From NCBI RefSeq assembly GCF_051106095.1, contig NC_135793.1, positions 2,213,501 to 2,277,500 on the forward strand: DNA of 64,000 nucleotides, in the 5' to 3' direction. The translations under genes were made by a program, and so were the position numbers. The DNA comes from Pogona vitticeps (taxonomy: Eukaryota > Chordata > Lepidosauria > Squamata > Agamidae). Below are positions 54,701 to 63,842 of this stretch, piece by piece (the first letter of the stretch is position 1; the number at the start of each line of letters is the position of its first letter). The notes below the pieces were generated by a model. It was not told where the DNA came from. It made no database searches and worked only from the letters and a program-made list of their open reading frames with translations.

Positions 54701-57700
54701 TATTCGACTTGGCTCAGGATTTTCATCATAGCTATGGCAACCACAAGAGTTTCCTTGTGAGTCATCAGTAGCTCGTGACACGTGTGCTGTTCCAGTCTAG
54801 GTTTCGGTGAACAATCACTTTTGGTGCAATAAAGGAGTTGGGTTCCTTCCCTTGATCATGGACTGATTACTATGGGTTTCAAGTTTTATCCTAGCACTGT
54901 TAAACCTCTGCATAGGTAGGATGTCCCAGAGATCTGCTCCTAAAGACTCCTGGATCTTATGAGCTCCTTGAAATCTCCCATCCTTACCAGGTCTTCTGGT
55001 TCCAGCACATTCCTATGACACTGCGGACAAATGAGCCCTACCGCCTTCCCTGCACAGATTCTACCTTTTGGCTTCCTCATTTGTCTCGGTCTGTTTCACA
55101 GCCGTCAGTTCCTCTACGCATGAGGAGGCCGAGGCTCTTCAAGGCTGGAAGAGGATGCTCTCAGCGGAGACAGTAACCTTTTCAATTGCTCCATGAATTC
55201 CATGAATCTTACAGCATGGTCTTGCTGAGGACATTTGTATTGGAAAGACTGCAGAAACTCTGTACCACTTGCAGAGTGCATCCACAGACTTTCCTCTTTA
55301 TCTCTTCCCTCCTTCCAGAAACCAGAAGGTTCTAGAAGTCTCCAGGAGCAGACCATCTGAAATAGCCCCATGTCCTACCACTGCAGAGACCTCCAGCCAG
55401 CTCCTGACATGGCTGCCTAAGTCAAATGGTCTGGCCCTAAGGAAAATCTAATCCCGGTACTGCCCACCTCAGGTAGACTCCACTTTGGTTCAAGTTCATT
55501 CCTAGAGGATTGTTATTTTGCAAGTAACGAAAATAGCATATTCCTCCCCCTCCCCCAACTAGCTCATCCTATGGAAGAAATATTTATGAGACTTTGATGA
55601 ACAGAATGTCTAATTTTACAAAAAGAGAACATTCTTTATTCCGGAAAAACATTAAATAAAAGAAGGAAATGGGAGTTGCGCGAATGCAAAACATTTTTGA
55701 CCAATGCAACTATCTCCCAATAATACTTACAACAGATCAGGGCTGGACAGCGTTGCTTTACACCTCTTTGTCTACCCCTACTTTGGCTCAAATGGGTGAA
55801 TCTCCCTTCCTTGGAGAATGCCACCCCCCTACGGCAAGTCTGTTTGCTGCTCGCCCCACATTCGCTCAGATAAAGAGGTCACCGCCTAAATCTAAGTGTT
55901 AGACCCAACGAATGCAGCCCTGTTGGATCAACAGGACATTTGAAAGTCAACACCTCTCTAAATCCCATTGATGCAACAGGTCTACTCTAGATATGGAGGG
56001 GGGCACAATTCGTTTGAGCCCTGCACCTCCTACTTGGTAAACTCAAAGACAGTGTTTGAGACCGATTCCGCAAAAACACCAGCGCTGAACTCCCATGTCG
56101 GGCACCAAGAATTAAAACAAAAACAAAAAACTGCAGAGTGAAAACCCCATCACCAGAAAACCAGAGGAGTTGCATATTCTTTGGTTCTTCACACATGGCC
56201 TGGAATGAATAGAGAAGCTATGTGTTGGGAGAGATGTGAACAAATTATGCTGAGGGCAGTGATGCAAAATATTGCTGATTTGCAATACCTGCCATCTGGC
56301 TGGCAGGTCAAGAACGGTGTTTTTGGCATCTGGTTCCCCCTCAGTCCATGGAGACCAGGCCTTAGGGTCTCGGGTCCATGGAGACCACAGGGTTCTCTCC
56401 ATTGCGCATGTTGAAATGCCTACTGGATGAACGGGACAAAGAGGTGGGGAAGCCACAACGAGGACGTACAAACTGGGGCAATGGCCATCTACCGGAACAG
56501 TGAGGCCGATGGCTCCTCTCAGGCCGTGAAGGAGAAACAGCATGTGGGAAGGTGCATGGTGATGTGTGGGAGGGTGCAAGTGCATGCAGGTGACTCTGAG
56601 GCCACATTAGGGATCAAGCGGTTATTGCTAAGGTAGGGAGAGGGAAGGGGGTGAGAGACAAGAGAGGGCCGAGACCTAGCAACAGCAATCCTGGCAGTAA
56701 CATGGGTTTAAGAGCGACGGAGCCGAAGATCACGGGGGAAGCCACCCTACAAAGAAGCAGCCACTGGAAGCACAAAGACCACCACCCTGACCTGGCAGCA
56801 CTTCCGCAAGGCGCTGCTCCCCCTCGGCTTGCTACGCTCATGACTCTGCAGAAGACAGCACGGTTGGGCAGCTCATCATGTCCAAGAGCAGACACCCCAC
56901 CCCCCATTGAGAACAATGTCATCATGGGAATGATCCGGGGCTACCCGCCAGGAAGCGAACCGGCAAATCCATGGGAGCCACAAGGACCACATGAGATAGC
57001 AATCCATTCCACCCAGCGGCAGCCAAGCCTCTGAAGCTCTCACCTGTAGAGTTGTAACCAAATGGAGGGGGCTGCCTGTTGTTGTAGCCGGCAGGCTGGC
57101 TTTGAGGAGAGAGAGAGAAAGAGAGAAGACAAGAACTGTTAGCAACATCTACTCCCGTGGTTGCCAAGCTTAGGTAACCCAGGTGTGTTCTTGGACTGCA
57201 ACTCCCCCAAACCCCGACCAGCACAGGTTTCTGGGAGCTGCAGTCCGAGAACACACCTGGGCTACCCAAGGTTGGCAACCACTGACCCAGTCCTTGTCAT
57301 AGGAACCCGCCTTAGGTTGGGTCAGTGCCCTGCTGCTTCCGGACGAGTACCCCTCTCGTTGACTGCCAGATGCTCTTGCTGGAGTTTCCCCCTTTCTTCC
57401 TGGAGATGGTGATTGGGGGAATGAAGGCAAGACCTTCTCCTCAGAAAGCCTGTTCTCCATCCCTGAGCTAGGATTCTTAACTTTTCTCTAACCCCACCGG
57501 AACGCCATCACATCATAAAGGAACTGGAAACCAAGAGGAGGAGCATGGAATGGGGTCGGAGCCCACCGGGTTGAAACCCTCCTCAGGCTCTTTATCAACG
57601 ATGCTGGCTAGCGCTGGCAGGTGCTGCCATCTCACAACAGCTGGAGGAACGGCAAGTTGCCCGTCCTTGGTTTGCACCCTTGAGGTGTCATGAGGAGGAG

Positions 57701-60700
57701 GGGCTACGTTCCAATTCAAAGGGCTCTAGGAAGCATAGGATCAGCTCATGCCCCCCCCCCGGGTGGGGAATTTCAGAAGGGGGCTGTCTCCCGCCTTCCC
57801 GAGATCGTTTCCAAGGATGTTCCTGTTTGGTGCCTCCCCTGTTTCAAAACACTCAAAGGATGTGTCCTCCAAGGACCAGAATGACTGGCAGGAAGAGCTT
57901 TAGAATGAAATCTAGCTGGTCCTTTGTCACAGCCTTGGGCCTTCAATTCTGCTCCAACTCTGCCCATGTGCTTCTCCCTCGGAATGGGTCTGAAACTGAA
58001 CACAATCTGGGTTGAGAGACGCTTCCCACTCACTGTTTTGTCACAGCTCTTGCTGAGTGGGAAAATGGCAGGGGGGTGCATCACTGAGAGGCTCCACGTC
58101 TGTGTCACTTCTCAGCTATGGGTATTTTATGTGTTTATCCATTTATATTATTTATATGCTGCTAAAATTATACAACAATCCTTGAAAGGCTGTCCCTGCA
58201 GAGGAGGGGCAGGATCTGTTCTCAATCATCCCATAGTGGAGGGCACATCTCAGAAGTAAACTTAAGGCATGGCTATTTAGGCAGGCTTTCCCTCCTGCTG
58301 TATCTTAATATTTACATTTTCACATCTTGGATTTTTGCATGTGTATTGATTCTACTGTTTTTAAATTTTGTAATGCCGCCCAGAGTAGACCATTGGTCTA
58401 GATGGGTGGGGTATAAATCTAATAAAAAAATAAAATAAAATAAAAAAAACCCATCTTAATGGGCTCAAGTGACAGGAAGCCAGATTTCGGTTGAATGTCA
58501 GGAAAAACTTCTCAACTGTTAGAGCAGTATGACAGTGGAACCCATGACCCCAAGGAGAGGCGGTGAGCGCTCCAACGCTGGAGGCCTTCAAGAGGAAATG
58601 TAGACCACCACCTGTCTGATCTGCTTGGATTGGGATTCCTGCCTTGAGCGGGGGGAGGGGGGGGTTGGACTCGATGGCCTTAGAGGCCCCTTCCAACTCC
58701 ATGATACTAGGATTCTAACCCTTAACTGTTTTAAAATACCAATGAAACATCTATCAAGACTAAAAACAAGATTGAAACCTTTTTAAAACCCCTTTGGACT
58801 TAATAAACAAAGCATTCCTGAGATATGTATCTGCTTAAAAGCCTGTCTGGAAAGGAAGATCTTTGCCTGATGATGATGGAGAGGCCAAGACCCATAGGTA
58901 GGTAAATAAGTCACGCTGAGTGGGTCAAATGACCAGCTGTGTCCCCAATGGATGCTCATGGGTTGCCCTGGCTCAGAGGTTGGGCTGATTAGTATCAGGG
59001 TCCATGGCATGCAACTAATGAAGGCTTTTTAAAACGAGCTCTCACTTACCCGTCAAGTGTGGGTATCAAAAGCGCTGGTGGTGGAGCCAGAGGTGGAGGA
59101 AACAACCCTGGTAAAACAACCAAAGACAGATTTGCAAAACAACAACAAAACGGGGAACATACCCGGAATCATTTATGAGGTTTATGCCTCTGCCGTCCTT
59201 CTCTCAGAAGGTCAGGGTAGAACGATAGGTTGCCGGGATTTAGGGCTGCGCTGAGAAACCAATGCCCCCCTCCCAATTAGGTCTCCCCTGTCCTTCCCGG
59301 TGGCATCATCAACTCCATGCCTGGGTCCCAACACACTCTCATTTTCCCTGTTCATACCAGAAGGGTGGAAGGTCATCAGATATACACAGCGTGGTAAGAT
59401 TCAAATCTGGGGCTCTCCGTTATGTTTACTCGCCATACGAGGAGGAAAACGTGCACCAACCCTCCATGCAAGGAAAATAAAGGCTAAAAGGGCCTTCCAT
59501 GGGTTGGGAAGTTACGCCTCTTCAGACCCATTGTGTTTATGGGAGCAAAGCAATAAAAGAGGAGGCAGGATGAGTGCACGCCCTGCCCTGTGATGAGTAA
59601 ATGTGGTGAAGAACACCTTAGGCAGGCCTAATGCCCTGTGACATTTTTCACCAGATGCTATTATGGCAGAGAAGAACCAGCATTAGGCTAAATGCTAGCC
59701 CAGGAAGGAGGAAGAAAGCCAGATGCAGGTGAAGTAAAATCAGACTGAATCAAGGACATGAAACTGATGCTCCCTGGCCCTACTCAGGCCAGTTGAGTCA
59801 GCTTAAGTCACATCACAGCAAATGAGAACAGGCCATAGCCAGCCAGTTGGGTACCGGCATCACCACCATCATCAGCTGGCAAGTCAATTCAGACTTTCCA
59901 AGTTTTTCTAGTTACAGAATGCACAGAAGTGCTTTACCCTTCCCTTCCTCTAGGGGGTGCCCTGGGACGGTGCAGCTGGCCCAAGGCCACCCAGGCTGGC
60001 TTTTCTCTCTGGAGATGCACAGTGGAGGAACTGAACTCCAAACTCTGGCCCCGCAGCCTGAGACCTAAACCACTGAGCTCTCCAGCCACCTCAGTACTGG
60101 CTTAGCCTCAGATAATTCAGAAGAGGAATGATCAGGACCACGGAGAGCTCCCAATATGTTCAGGTAATGAACTGGGGAAACCTGCTAGCCCTATTCAGCC
60201 ATTACAGCCTGAAAGTGTATCGTGCTTTAATAGGGGAAGGGTGTAGAGAATGGGCCCTTAAGTGGTGCCACCAACTCCCTCCTGACCCAAATAGCACTCA
60301 GACCTTCAAGCACTCTGCGTGAGGAGCTGTTGCTTCCTATTTCTACCTGAATGTGCTCACGTGTCTGGCTGTCCTGATAAACCAACTGCTGTATATACAT
60401 TCACATGAACATGCAGAAATAAAGTGAAATGTTGCTAGCTGATGGGTCACTTTTTGGACACCTTAATTACTTTCTACATCAACTTTTAAGTGAGATTTCA
60501 AGTCCTAGCACTGAGCCGTGTGGACCCGGCTGGCTTGTAGATGCTGAGCTCATTTACACTTTTGGGGAAGTCTTCTACGAACTGTTGATCACTCAACAAT
60601 TGGTGTTATTTTGCCATCTATTGAAATTTTCTGCACTTGGAGGAGCATATAACAAATCAACTGAGTATTTATGGACCTTCGTTCTCCTTATTCAAAGTAA

Positions 60701-62456
60701 ACAGAAGGACCTACCTGGAAGGGGACCCGGGGGTGGCAAACCTGGAGAAAACAAGAGGACAGGTTAGGACAGGGATAATGTACTTCTGTAATTCACCCTA
60801 AGCCAGTTTATGAGACCCAAGGGATGGCCGTGTCTACCGGGGGTCCCCAGTTGCAGGTTGGCAATGAGTGGGGCTGACCCTGTGTTTCCTGTTGCTGTTG
60901 TTCAGTGCGGCCCCATTGCCTGCAGCTTCTGGCGACCTTATGGAGGAGTGAACTATGGTGTTTTTTTTTTTTTAATACGAAGGACGAATAAAAACGGGTA
61001 AATATTCATCCCTTCGTATTTGTGGGGATCTTTGGAACCCACAAATACGGATCAATGCATATTTAACAAATTGGCTATATTCGTCGGAAAAAGCAATCTG
61101 TTTTTATATTCATCCCCATCTCTAGTCTTGAGTCTTTGCTACCAAGTCCCAAGTCTCATGTCCTGAGTCTTATGAAAACAAGCTTTTCCCCCTAGGAAAA
61201 AGGGAGGGGATGGTGGGTTCAGAGTTGTGAGTCAAGTTCGGATGAAAAATAAATCCAAGTCAAGTCCAAACCAAGTCATTGATGTGACTTAAGTCTGACT
61301 TGATAGCAAGTCCCACGACTTGAGTTTCCCTGGCTTCTGAAGAAGGCTGTTGGTATAAAGAGGTCTGGCTTTTCGGGAGAGCCTTTGAGGTCAGCAAAAG
61401 CCAACCCCGAGACCAATGAGGGGTGTTTGGGCAGAAGGTGTGAACGGACAGCAGCTCTTGTATCCAAAGCCAGCTGCTTTCCACAAAACCTTGTGGTTAT
61501 TCCTCCGTGTCACCAAGTAATCTCCGACTTAAGGTGACCCCCGGGAACGAGCCCTCTCCGGAATGCGCTCTTCTCAATGGCCCTGCTCAGCTCTTGTAAA
61601 CCTCAGGCCTCCAGGTGCCGGGAGACCTGCTTCTGGTTTTGTTGGGACCAACCATCGAGGCTGCACCCAGGAAATGTCTGCAACCCTGGGAGACCCACCT
61701 GGAGTGTGGAGAGGCGGCGGGACGGACGTGACCGGAGGTGGTGGAGGATGGAGAAAGTGAGGTGGAGGAGGACCGCTGATCGGTGGAGGCGGTGGGCCCG
61801 CTGGGGGTGCAAACGTCTGCTGTTGAGGTGGCTGTTGTGGTTGTGATGGTTGCTGGCCTTGTTGTGAGGGTTGCGACTTGCTCCCGTGCTCGCCAAGAAC
61901 CTTTAAAACAGAGCATTAAAAAAAACACACACAAACGGGGTTTGGGCTTTCTAAAAGCAACCGACCTTCAAAGTACCCATCATCCGTCGCCACCCAAGTG
62001 ACCTCTTGGGCACAAAGGATGCGTGTGACACACAAAGTTGCGTTACGCAGTCATTGTCTAAAGAAAATTGGAGAAGCACGGTTGCTGGGTGTAAACATCC
62101 AGCTGCTGAAGAATCTCAGCTTTCCTCTAGAAGGGATAAGCAGGCATCTACGAGTCCTTTAACACTTGGAAGTGTGGCCGGTGCCTGCTTGAGCTGCAAA
62201 GTGCCAGAGGAGCATGATGGGAAAGCAAGCAGCTCTTGTAAAAATGGCAGCCGGTGGGGTGAGGAAGATGGGCGAGCCAGGGACCATCTGGCCCCATCCA
62301 GACTGAAAACCGGAAGGTGAGCAGATTAGGGTCTGCTTTTGAGTTCTCACCTGAATGGGATTCTCCTCCGAGGCATGCTTGTCACGCCGCCTTCCTTCGA
62401 CTCTCCGGATGGTGCCGGCCTGACCACCAATCACGTCAATTGTCCCTCCCAGCTTC
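51598..62456 (-). CDS. FIP1L1-like: FIP1L1-like pre-mRNA 3'-end processing factor, C-terminal 302 codons (partial at the right edge)
   Basis: Eight minus-strand exons with GT/AG borders join in phase for 910 bases and end in TAG at 51598-51600. The order of parts follows FIP1L1: a FIP1-type segment (GTIDVIGG..RRVEGRRR), a Pro-rich domain, an SGFISY..WEYSSSRRDRERDRD segment, an Arg/Glu/Asp-rich region (HRERRHRDKEE) and a basic end ([18 protein letters not shown]). FIP1L1 is a nuclear CPSF subunit that binds U-rich RNA and poly(A) polymerase through its flexible C-terminal part. Differences from FIP1L1 are a Gln-rich insertion, a much shorter RD/RE region and an altered core motif (VIGGQAGTIRR where FIP1L1 has [10 protein letters not shown]). 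The N-terminal acidic part and FIP1 motif lie beyond the window. It is either a paralogue or a fast-evolving orthologue. Confidence 0.88.
51731..52484. other. FIP1L1-like intron, nothing recognised
   Basis: No further exon or named repeat before the SINE at 52485. Confidence 0.45.
52485..52617 (-). mobile_element. tRNA-derived SINE
   Basis: The reverse complement begins GGAGGGCTCCATGGTTTAGG with CTCTGGCTGCAGAGCCAGAG, has a B box GGGGAGTTTGATTCCC and ends TTGATGATCTATTGGGTCCC, TTCTAGCTCAAC. It is the best-preserved copy of the family seen at 7235 and 21140. It lies in a FIP1L1-like intron. Confidence 0.75.
52686..52844 (-). CDS. FIP1L1-like: FIP1L1-like exon: Arg/Glu-rich region
   Basis: The acceptor TTTTCAG is at 52845-52851 and the donor GTAAGA below 52686. 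It encodes DDDRYRYYSRERSYDFERDY, then [20 protein letters not shown] and DKEEGGKHKSSRR. It corresponds to FIP1L1 [36 protein letters not shown]. The phase joins exactly with both neighbours. Confidence 0.94.
53226..53394 (-). CDS. FIP1L1-like: FIP1L1-like exon: aromatic segment and start of RD region
   Basis: The acceptor CCCACAG is at 53395-53401 and the donor GTGAGT below 53226. It encodes SGFISYPPISTSHTPWVTTV, DKSASAPDGGPWEYSSSRRD and RERDRDRTPTTSEYN. FIP1L1 has SGYDSRSARAFPY...[27 protein letters not shown]. Here the RD repeat is very short. Confidence 0.92.
53575..53795 (+). mobile_element. BovB/RTE LINE fragment
   Basis: The plus-strand translation includes YFGYVMRRQDSLE, then after a frame shift TLMLGKVEGSRKRGRPNNTR. 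This is the same C-terminal BovB segment as at 2985 but from a different copy. It lies antisense in a FIP1L1-like intron. Confidence 0.75.
53826..53914. repeat. Inverted repeat with perfect 26-bp arms
   Basis: Arm 53826-53851 (TAAATGAATAATACCTTCAT, then AGTAAC) and its exact reverse complement at 53889-53914 surround a 37-bp loop. The loop includes TATGCCATCAACTG, reminiscent of the SINE tail at 1668. It begins where the BovB fragment ends. Confidence 0.85.
53915..57043. other. FIP1L1-like intron, nothing recognised
   Basis: 3.1 kb without a supported exon or named repeat. The 127- and 157-codon open frames near 56112-57034 overlap on opposite strands and have no known domain. Confidence 0.4.
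57044..57099 (-). CDS. FIP1L1-like: FIP1L1-like 56-bp exon: QPAGYNN segment
   Basis: The acceptor CTCAAAG lies above 57099 after a long pyrimidine tract, and the donor GTGAGA below 57044. It encodes QPAGYNNRQPPPFGYNST, and phases fit on both sides (GG|C and G|AT). I do not recall an obvious counterpart in FIP1L1 between LIPTIE and SGHSSGYD, so this may be an alternative or lineage-specific exon. Confidence 0.82.
57157..57282. repeat. Fold-back element with 50-bp arms
   Basis: Arms 57157-57206 and 57233-57282 are inverted copies with about five mismatches, around a 26-bp loop. They read GTGGTTGCCAAGCTTAGGTA and, reverse-complemented, GTGGTTGCCAACCTTGGGTA. It resembles a hAT-type MITE. It sits 57 bp upstream of the 56-bp exon in transcript sense. 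Confidence 0.85.
57283..58189. other. FIP1L1-like intron, nothing recognised
   Basis: No exon or named repeat is seen; a C homopolymer lies near 57750. Confidence 0.4.
58190..58445 (+). mobile_element. L2-like LINE 3' end
   Basis: The text CATGGCTATTTAGGCAGGCT, CTGTTTTTAAATTTTGTAAT, GCCGCCCAGAGTAGACCATT and GGTCTAGATGGGTGGGGTAT ends in an AAATA run. It is the intact counterpart of the tail split at 35747. Confidence 0.7.
58455..58717 (+). mobile_element. CR1 LINE 3' end
   Basis: The text GACAGGAAGCCAGATTTCGG, AGGAAAAACTTCTCAACTGT, GGAGGCCTTCAAGAGGAAAT and GGTTGGACTCGATGGCCTTA is followed by CCCCTTCCAACTCCATGATA and GGATTCT. This is the well-known CR1 3' terminal region in sense orientation. 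It is 5'-truncated and antisense to the FIP1L1-like gene. Confidence 0.85.
59050..59107 (-). CDS. FIP1L1-like: FIP1L1-like 58-bp exon: Pro-rich segment
   Basis: The acceptor TTACCAG lies above 59107 and the donor GTAAGT below 59050. It encodes LFPPPLAPPPALLIPTLD, matching FIP1L1 FPPPPGAPPPSLIPTIE. The phases join GG|G and GG|C with the neighbouring exons. Confidence 0.92.
59108..59854. other. FIP1L1-like intron, nothing recognised
   Basis: No exon or named repeat. Confidence 0.4.
59855..60095 (-). mobile_element. tRNA-derived SINE
   Basis: The reverse complement starts GGTGGCTGGAGAGCTCAGTG with GTTTAGGTCTCAGGCTGCGG, has a B-box-like GGAGTTCAGTTCC and continues with CTTGGGCCAGCTGCACCG. It matches the repeat at 33005-33245. 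Confidence 0.72.
60096..60714. other. FIP1L1-like intron, nothing recognised
   Basis: No exon or named repeat. The 112-codon plus frame at 60429 is antisense in the intron and has no known domain. Confidence 0.4.
60715..60741 (-). CDS. FIP1L1-like: FIP1L1-like 27-bp microexon
   Basis: The acceptor CTCCAG lies above 60741 after a TTGTTTT tract, and the donor GTAGGT below 60715. It encodes LPPPGPLP with split glycine codons at both ends. The phases match the 202-bp exon before and the 58-bp exon after, so including or skipping it keeps the frame (27 = 9 codons). It is supported by splice sites, phase and Pro-rich context. Confidence 0.75.
60975..61060. repeat. Two adjacent small hairpins
   Basis: AATACGAAGGACGAATA pairs with TATTCATCCCTTCGTATT, and the overlapping CGTATTTGTGGG pairs with CCCACAAATACG across GATCTTTGGAA. 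It looks like the end of a decayed interspersed element; the family is not known to me. Confidence 0.5.
61125..61330. repeat. Irregular AAGTC/GAGTC motif cluster
   Basis: About a dozen AAGTC or GAGTC pentamers (and GACTT on the other strand) occur in 200 bp with no fixed period, for example CCAAGTCAAGTCCAAACC. It is a degenerate repeat of unknown family. Confidence 0.5.
61699..61900 (-). CDS. FIP1L1-like: FIP1L1-like 202-bp exon: Gln-rich then Pro-rich
   Basis: The acceptor TTTAAAG lies above 61900 and the donor GTGGGT below 61699. It encodes VLGEHGSKSQPSQQGQQPSQ, PQQPPQQQTFAPPAGPPPPP, ISGPPPPHFLHPPPPPVTSV and PPPLHTPG. FIP1L1 begins [20 protein letters not shown] here and has PPPPTVSTAPPLIPPPG later. 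The Gln-rich block replaces the FIP1L1 linker. Confidence 0.92.
62351..62456 (-). CDS. FIP1L1-like: FIP1L1-like 106-bp exon: FIP1-type conserved segment
   Basis: The acceptor CTCACCAG lies above 62456 and the donor GTGAGA below 62351. It encodes KLGGTIDVIGGQAGTIRRVE, GRRRDKHASEENPIQ. FIP1L1 has [30 protein letters not shown]. The upstream exon (the WQDRYGRAESPDLRR part in FIP1L1) was searched for by eye in 62457-64000 and not found, so it lies beyond the edge. Confidence 0.92.
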
Positions 62457-62659
62457 CTGGTGAGAAAGGGGGAGAAGCCACAACTCATGGTAATCCTATA
62501 AACAGGGAGCGTCTCATCCTGACAGCAAGTCAGCCACTCGGGAAAACCAGTGTTTTAAATATCGAAATGAAGAACTAATAAAGGGCGAATTCCAGTATTT
62601 AGGAAGTGGCAGAATCAGTGGGTTGGAAGACCTGAGTGCAGAGTCAGGGGCCTAGGGCA

Positions 62660-62735
62660 CAGTGGTGATTTGAACTCCTGACCCCTGGCTCCATAGTCAG
62701 GTGCTCCAACCCACTGACTCTACCACCTCCTAACT
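62660..62735 (-). mobile_element. tRNA-like SINE head fragment
   Basis: The reverse complement GGTGGTAGAGTCAGTGGGTT, GGAGCACCTGACTATGGAGC, CAGGAGTTCAAATCACC has tRNA-like A and B boxes. A second, poorer head lies at 62812-62850. Without a foldable complete cloverleaf they are SINE pieces, not tRNA genes. Confidence 0.55.
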
Positions 62736-62850
62736 ACTGAAATGGGATCGCCAGAGTGAATGCTGTGCCAGAGCACCACCACAAGAAAGAGGGACTGGAA
62801 AACCACATCTGATAGCCAGACGCTCCAACCCACTGAGCTGTACCAGGGCC

Positions 62851-63842
62851 AGAATGGCCAACCCCTAACTTTGAGAGGGCAAAAATGAAAGAAGACAAGC
62901 AAAAGGAGGAAAATACAACATTGGTTCAAGTTATGATGGGGTCCATCTAAGCCACGTTGTCTTCCCCGTTCGCAACAGCTCCTCAGGTTCTTAGGCTGAG
63001 GTGAGATCCTTCAGAGAAGCCAAGCACAGATCCTGGAACCTTTTATGGGCAAAGCATGAGCTCAAGCCTTAACCTATATACCAATATTCTCAGCACTAAG
63101 AAAACCCGCCGGGAAATGGTTAGGAAACAAGGGTTGGGATCAAACCGAGACAAGAGGGGCGGGCAAGGATTTGGCATAAATGTACGCATGAGACAAGAAG
63201 CTCAAGAAGTGTTCTGTGGTACCTGTTTGGGGGAGGCCCGGCCTTTATCCGACCACCTACTAGGGCCACAAAATCCGTCTTAAAATCCATTTTAATGACA
63301 TTGTTCTCTGGCTCTTTTTCGGCATTTCCTGTTCTTCCTTGCTGAACCTACACCAAGATGGGAAAAGAAAGAGAGACGACCAATCATGTCTACCTTCAGT
63401 CTGGAAAGGGTGTACTTGAGCCTCCCCCCAACTGTCACCTTTGACTTGGAATTCCCACACGGTGGCCTCAACACTTTGGACCGTTTCGTGGTCAATTGGG
63501 AAAAGCAAAAAGAGCCCTGATTCGGACAATAATTACCCATCTGCCCTAAGACACTGCCCATCCCTAAGGTTTATGTACATCTAATAATATACAATAAATG
63601 TTTCTACATTACTACACAATAATGTCCATTAATGTTTGGTGACAGGAAATCTGCAAACTGAACTCACCAAGGTATGAAACCAGGGCTCACTGAATTAAAA
63701 GGAACTTTGTAAATCAACATTTATGCATTTCCTAGGTATAGTTCCCCCCCCGACCACAAATCCCATGATTCTCCATTCTGGGAGTTCCACCAGACCTACA
63801 CTAATCTACGGACACCTAAATACGGCTCACCTGAGAGAAAGG
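62851..63842. other. FIP1L1-like intron, nothing recognised
   Basis: No exon is seen up to the palindrome; open frames below 90 codons have no known domain. Confidence 0.4.

Noticed and set aside
56112-57278. Several overlapping frames of 100-157 codons between FIP1L1-like exons
   Set aside because: They lie on both strands of an intron, overlap each other and resemble no family.
62660-62735. Possible tRNA gene on the minus strand
   Set aside because: Box-like motifs are present, but the surrounding repeat text and a second poor copy nearby point to SINE debris.
63260-63561. Candidate upstream FIP1L1-like exon in two 89-codon minus frames
   Set aside because: Neither carries the expected WQDRYGR-type segment nor a donor in the phase needed to join the exon at 62456.
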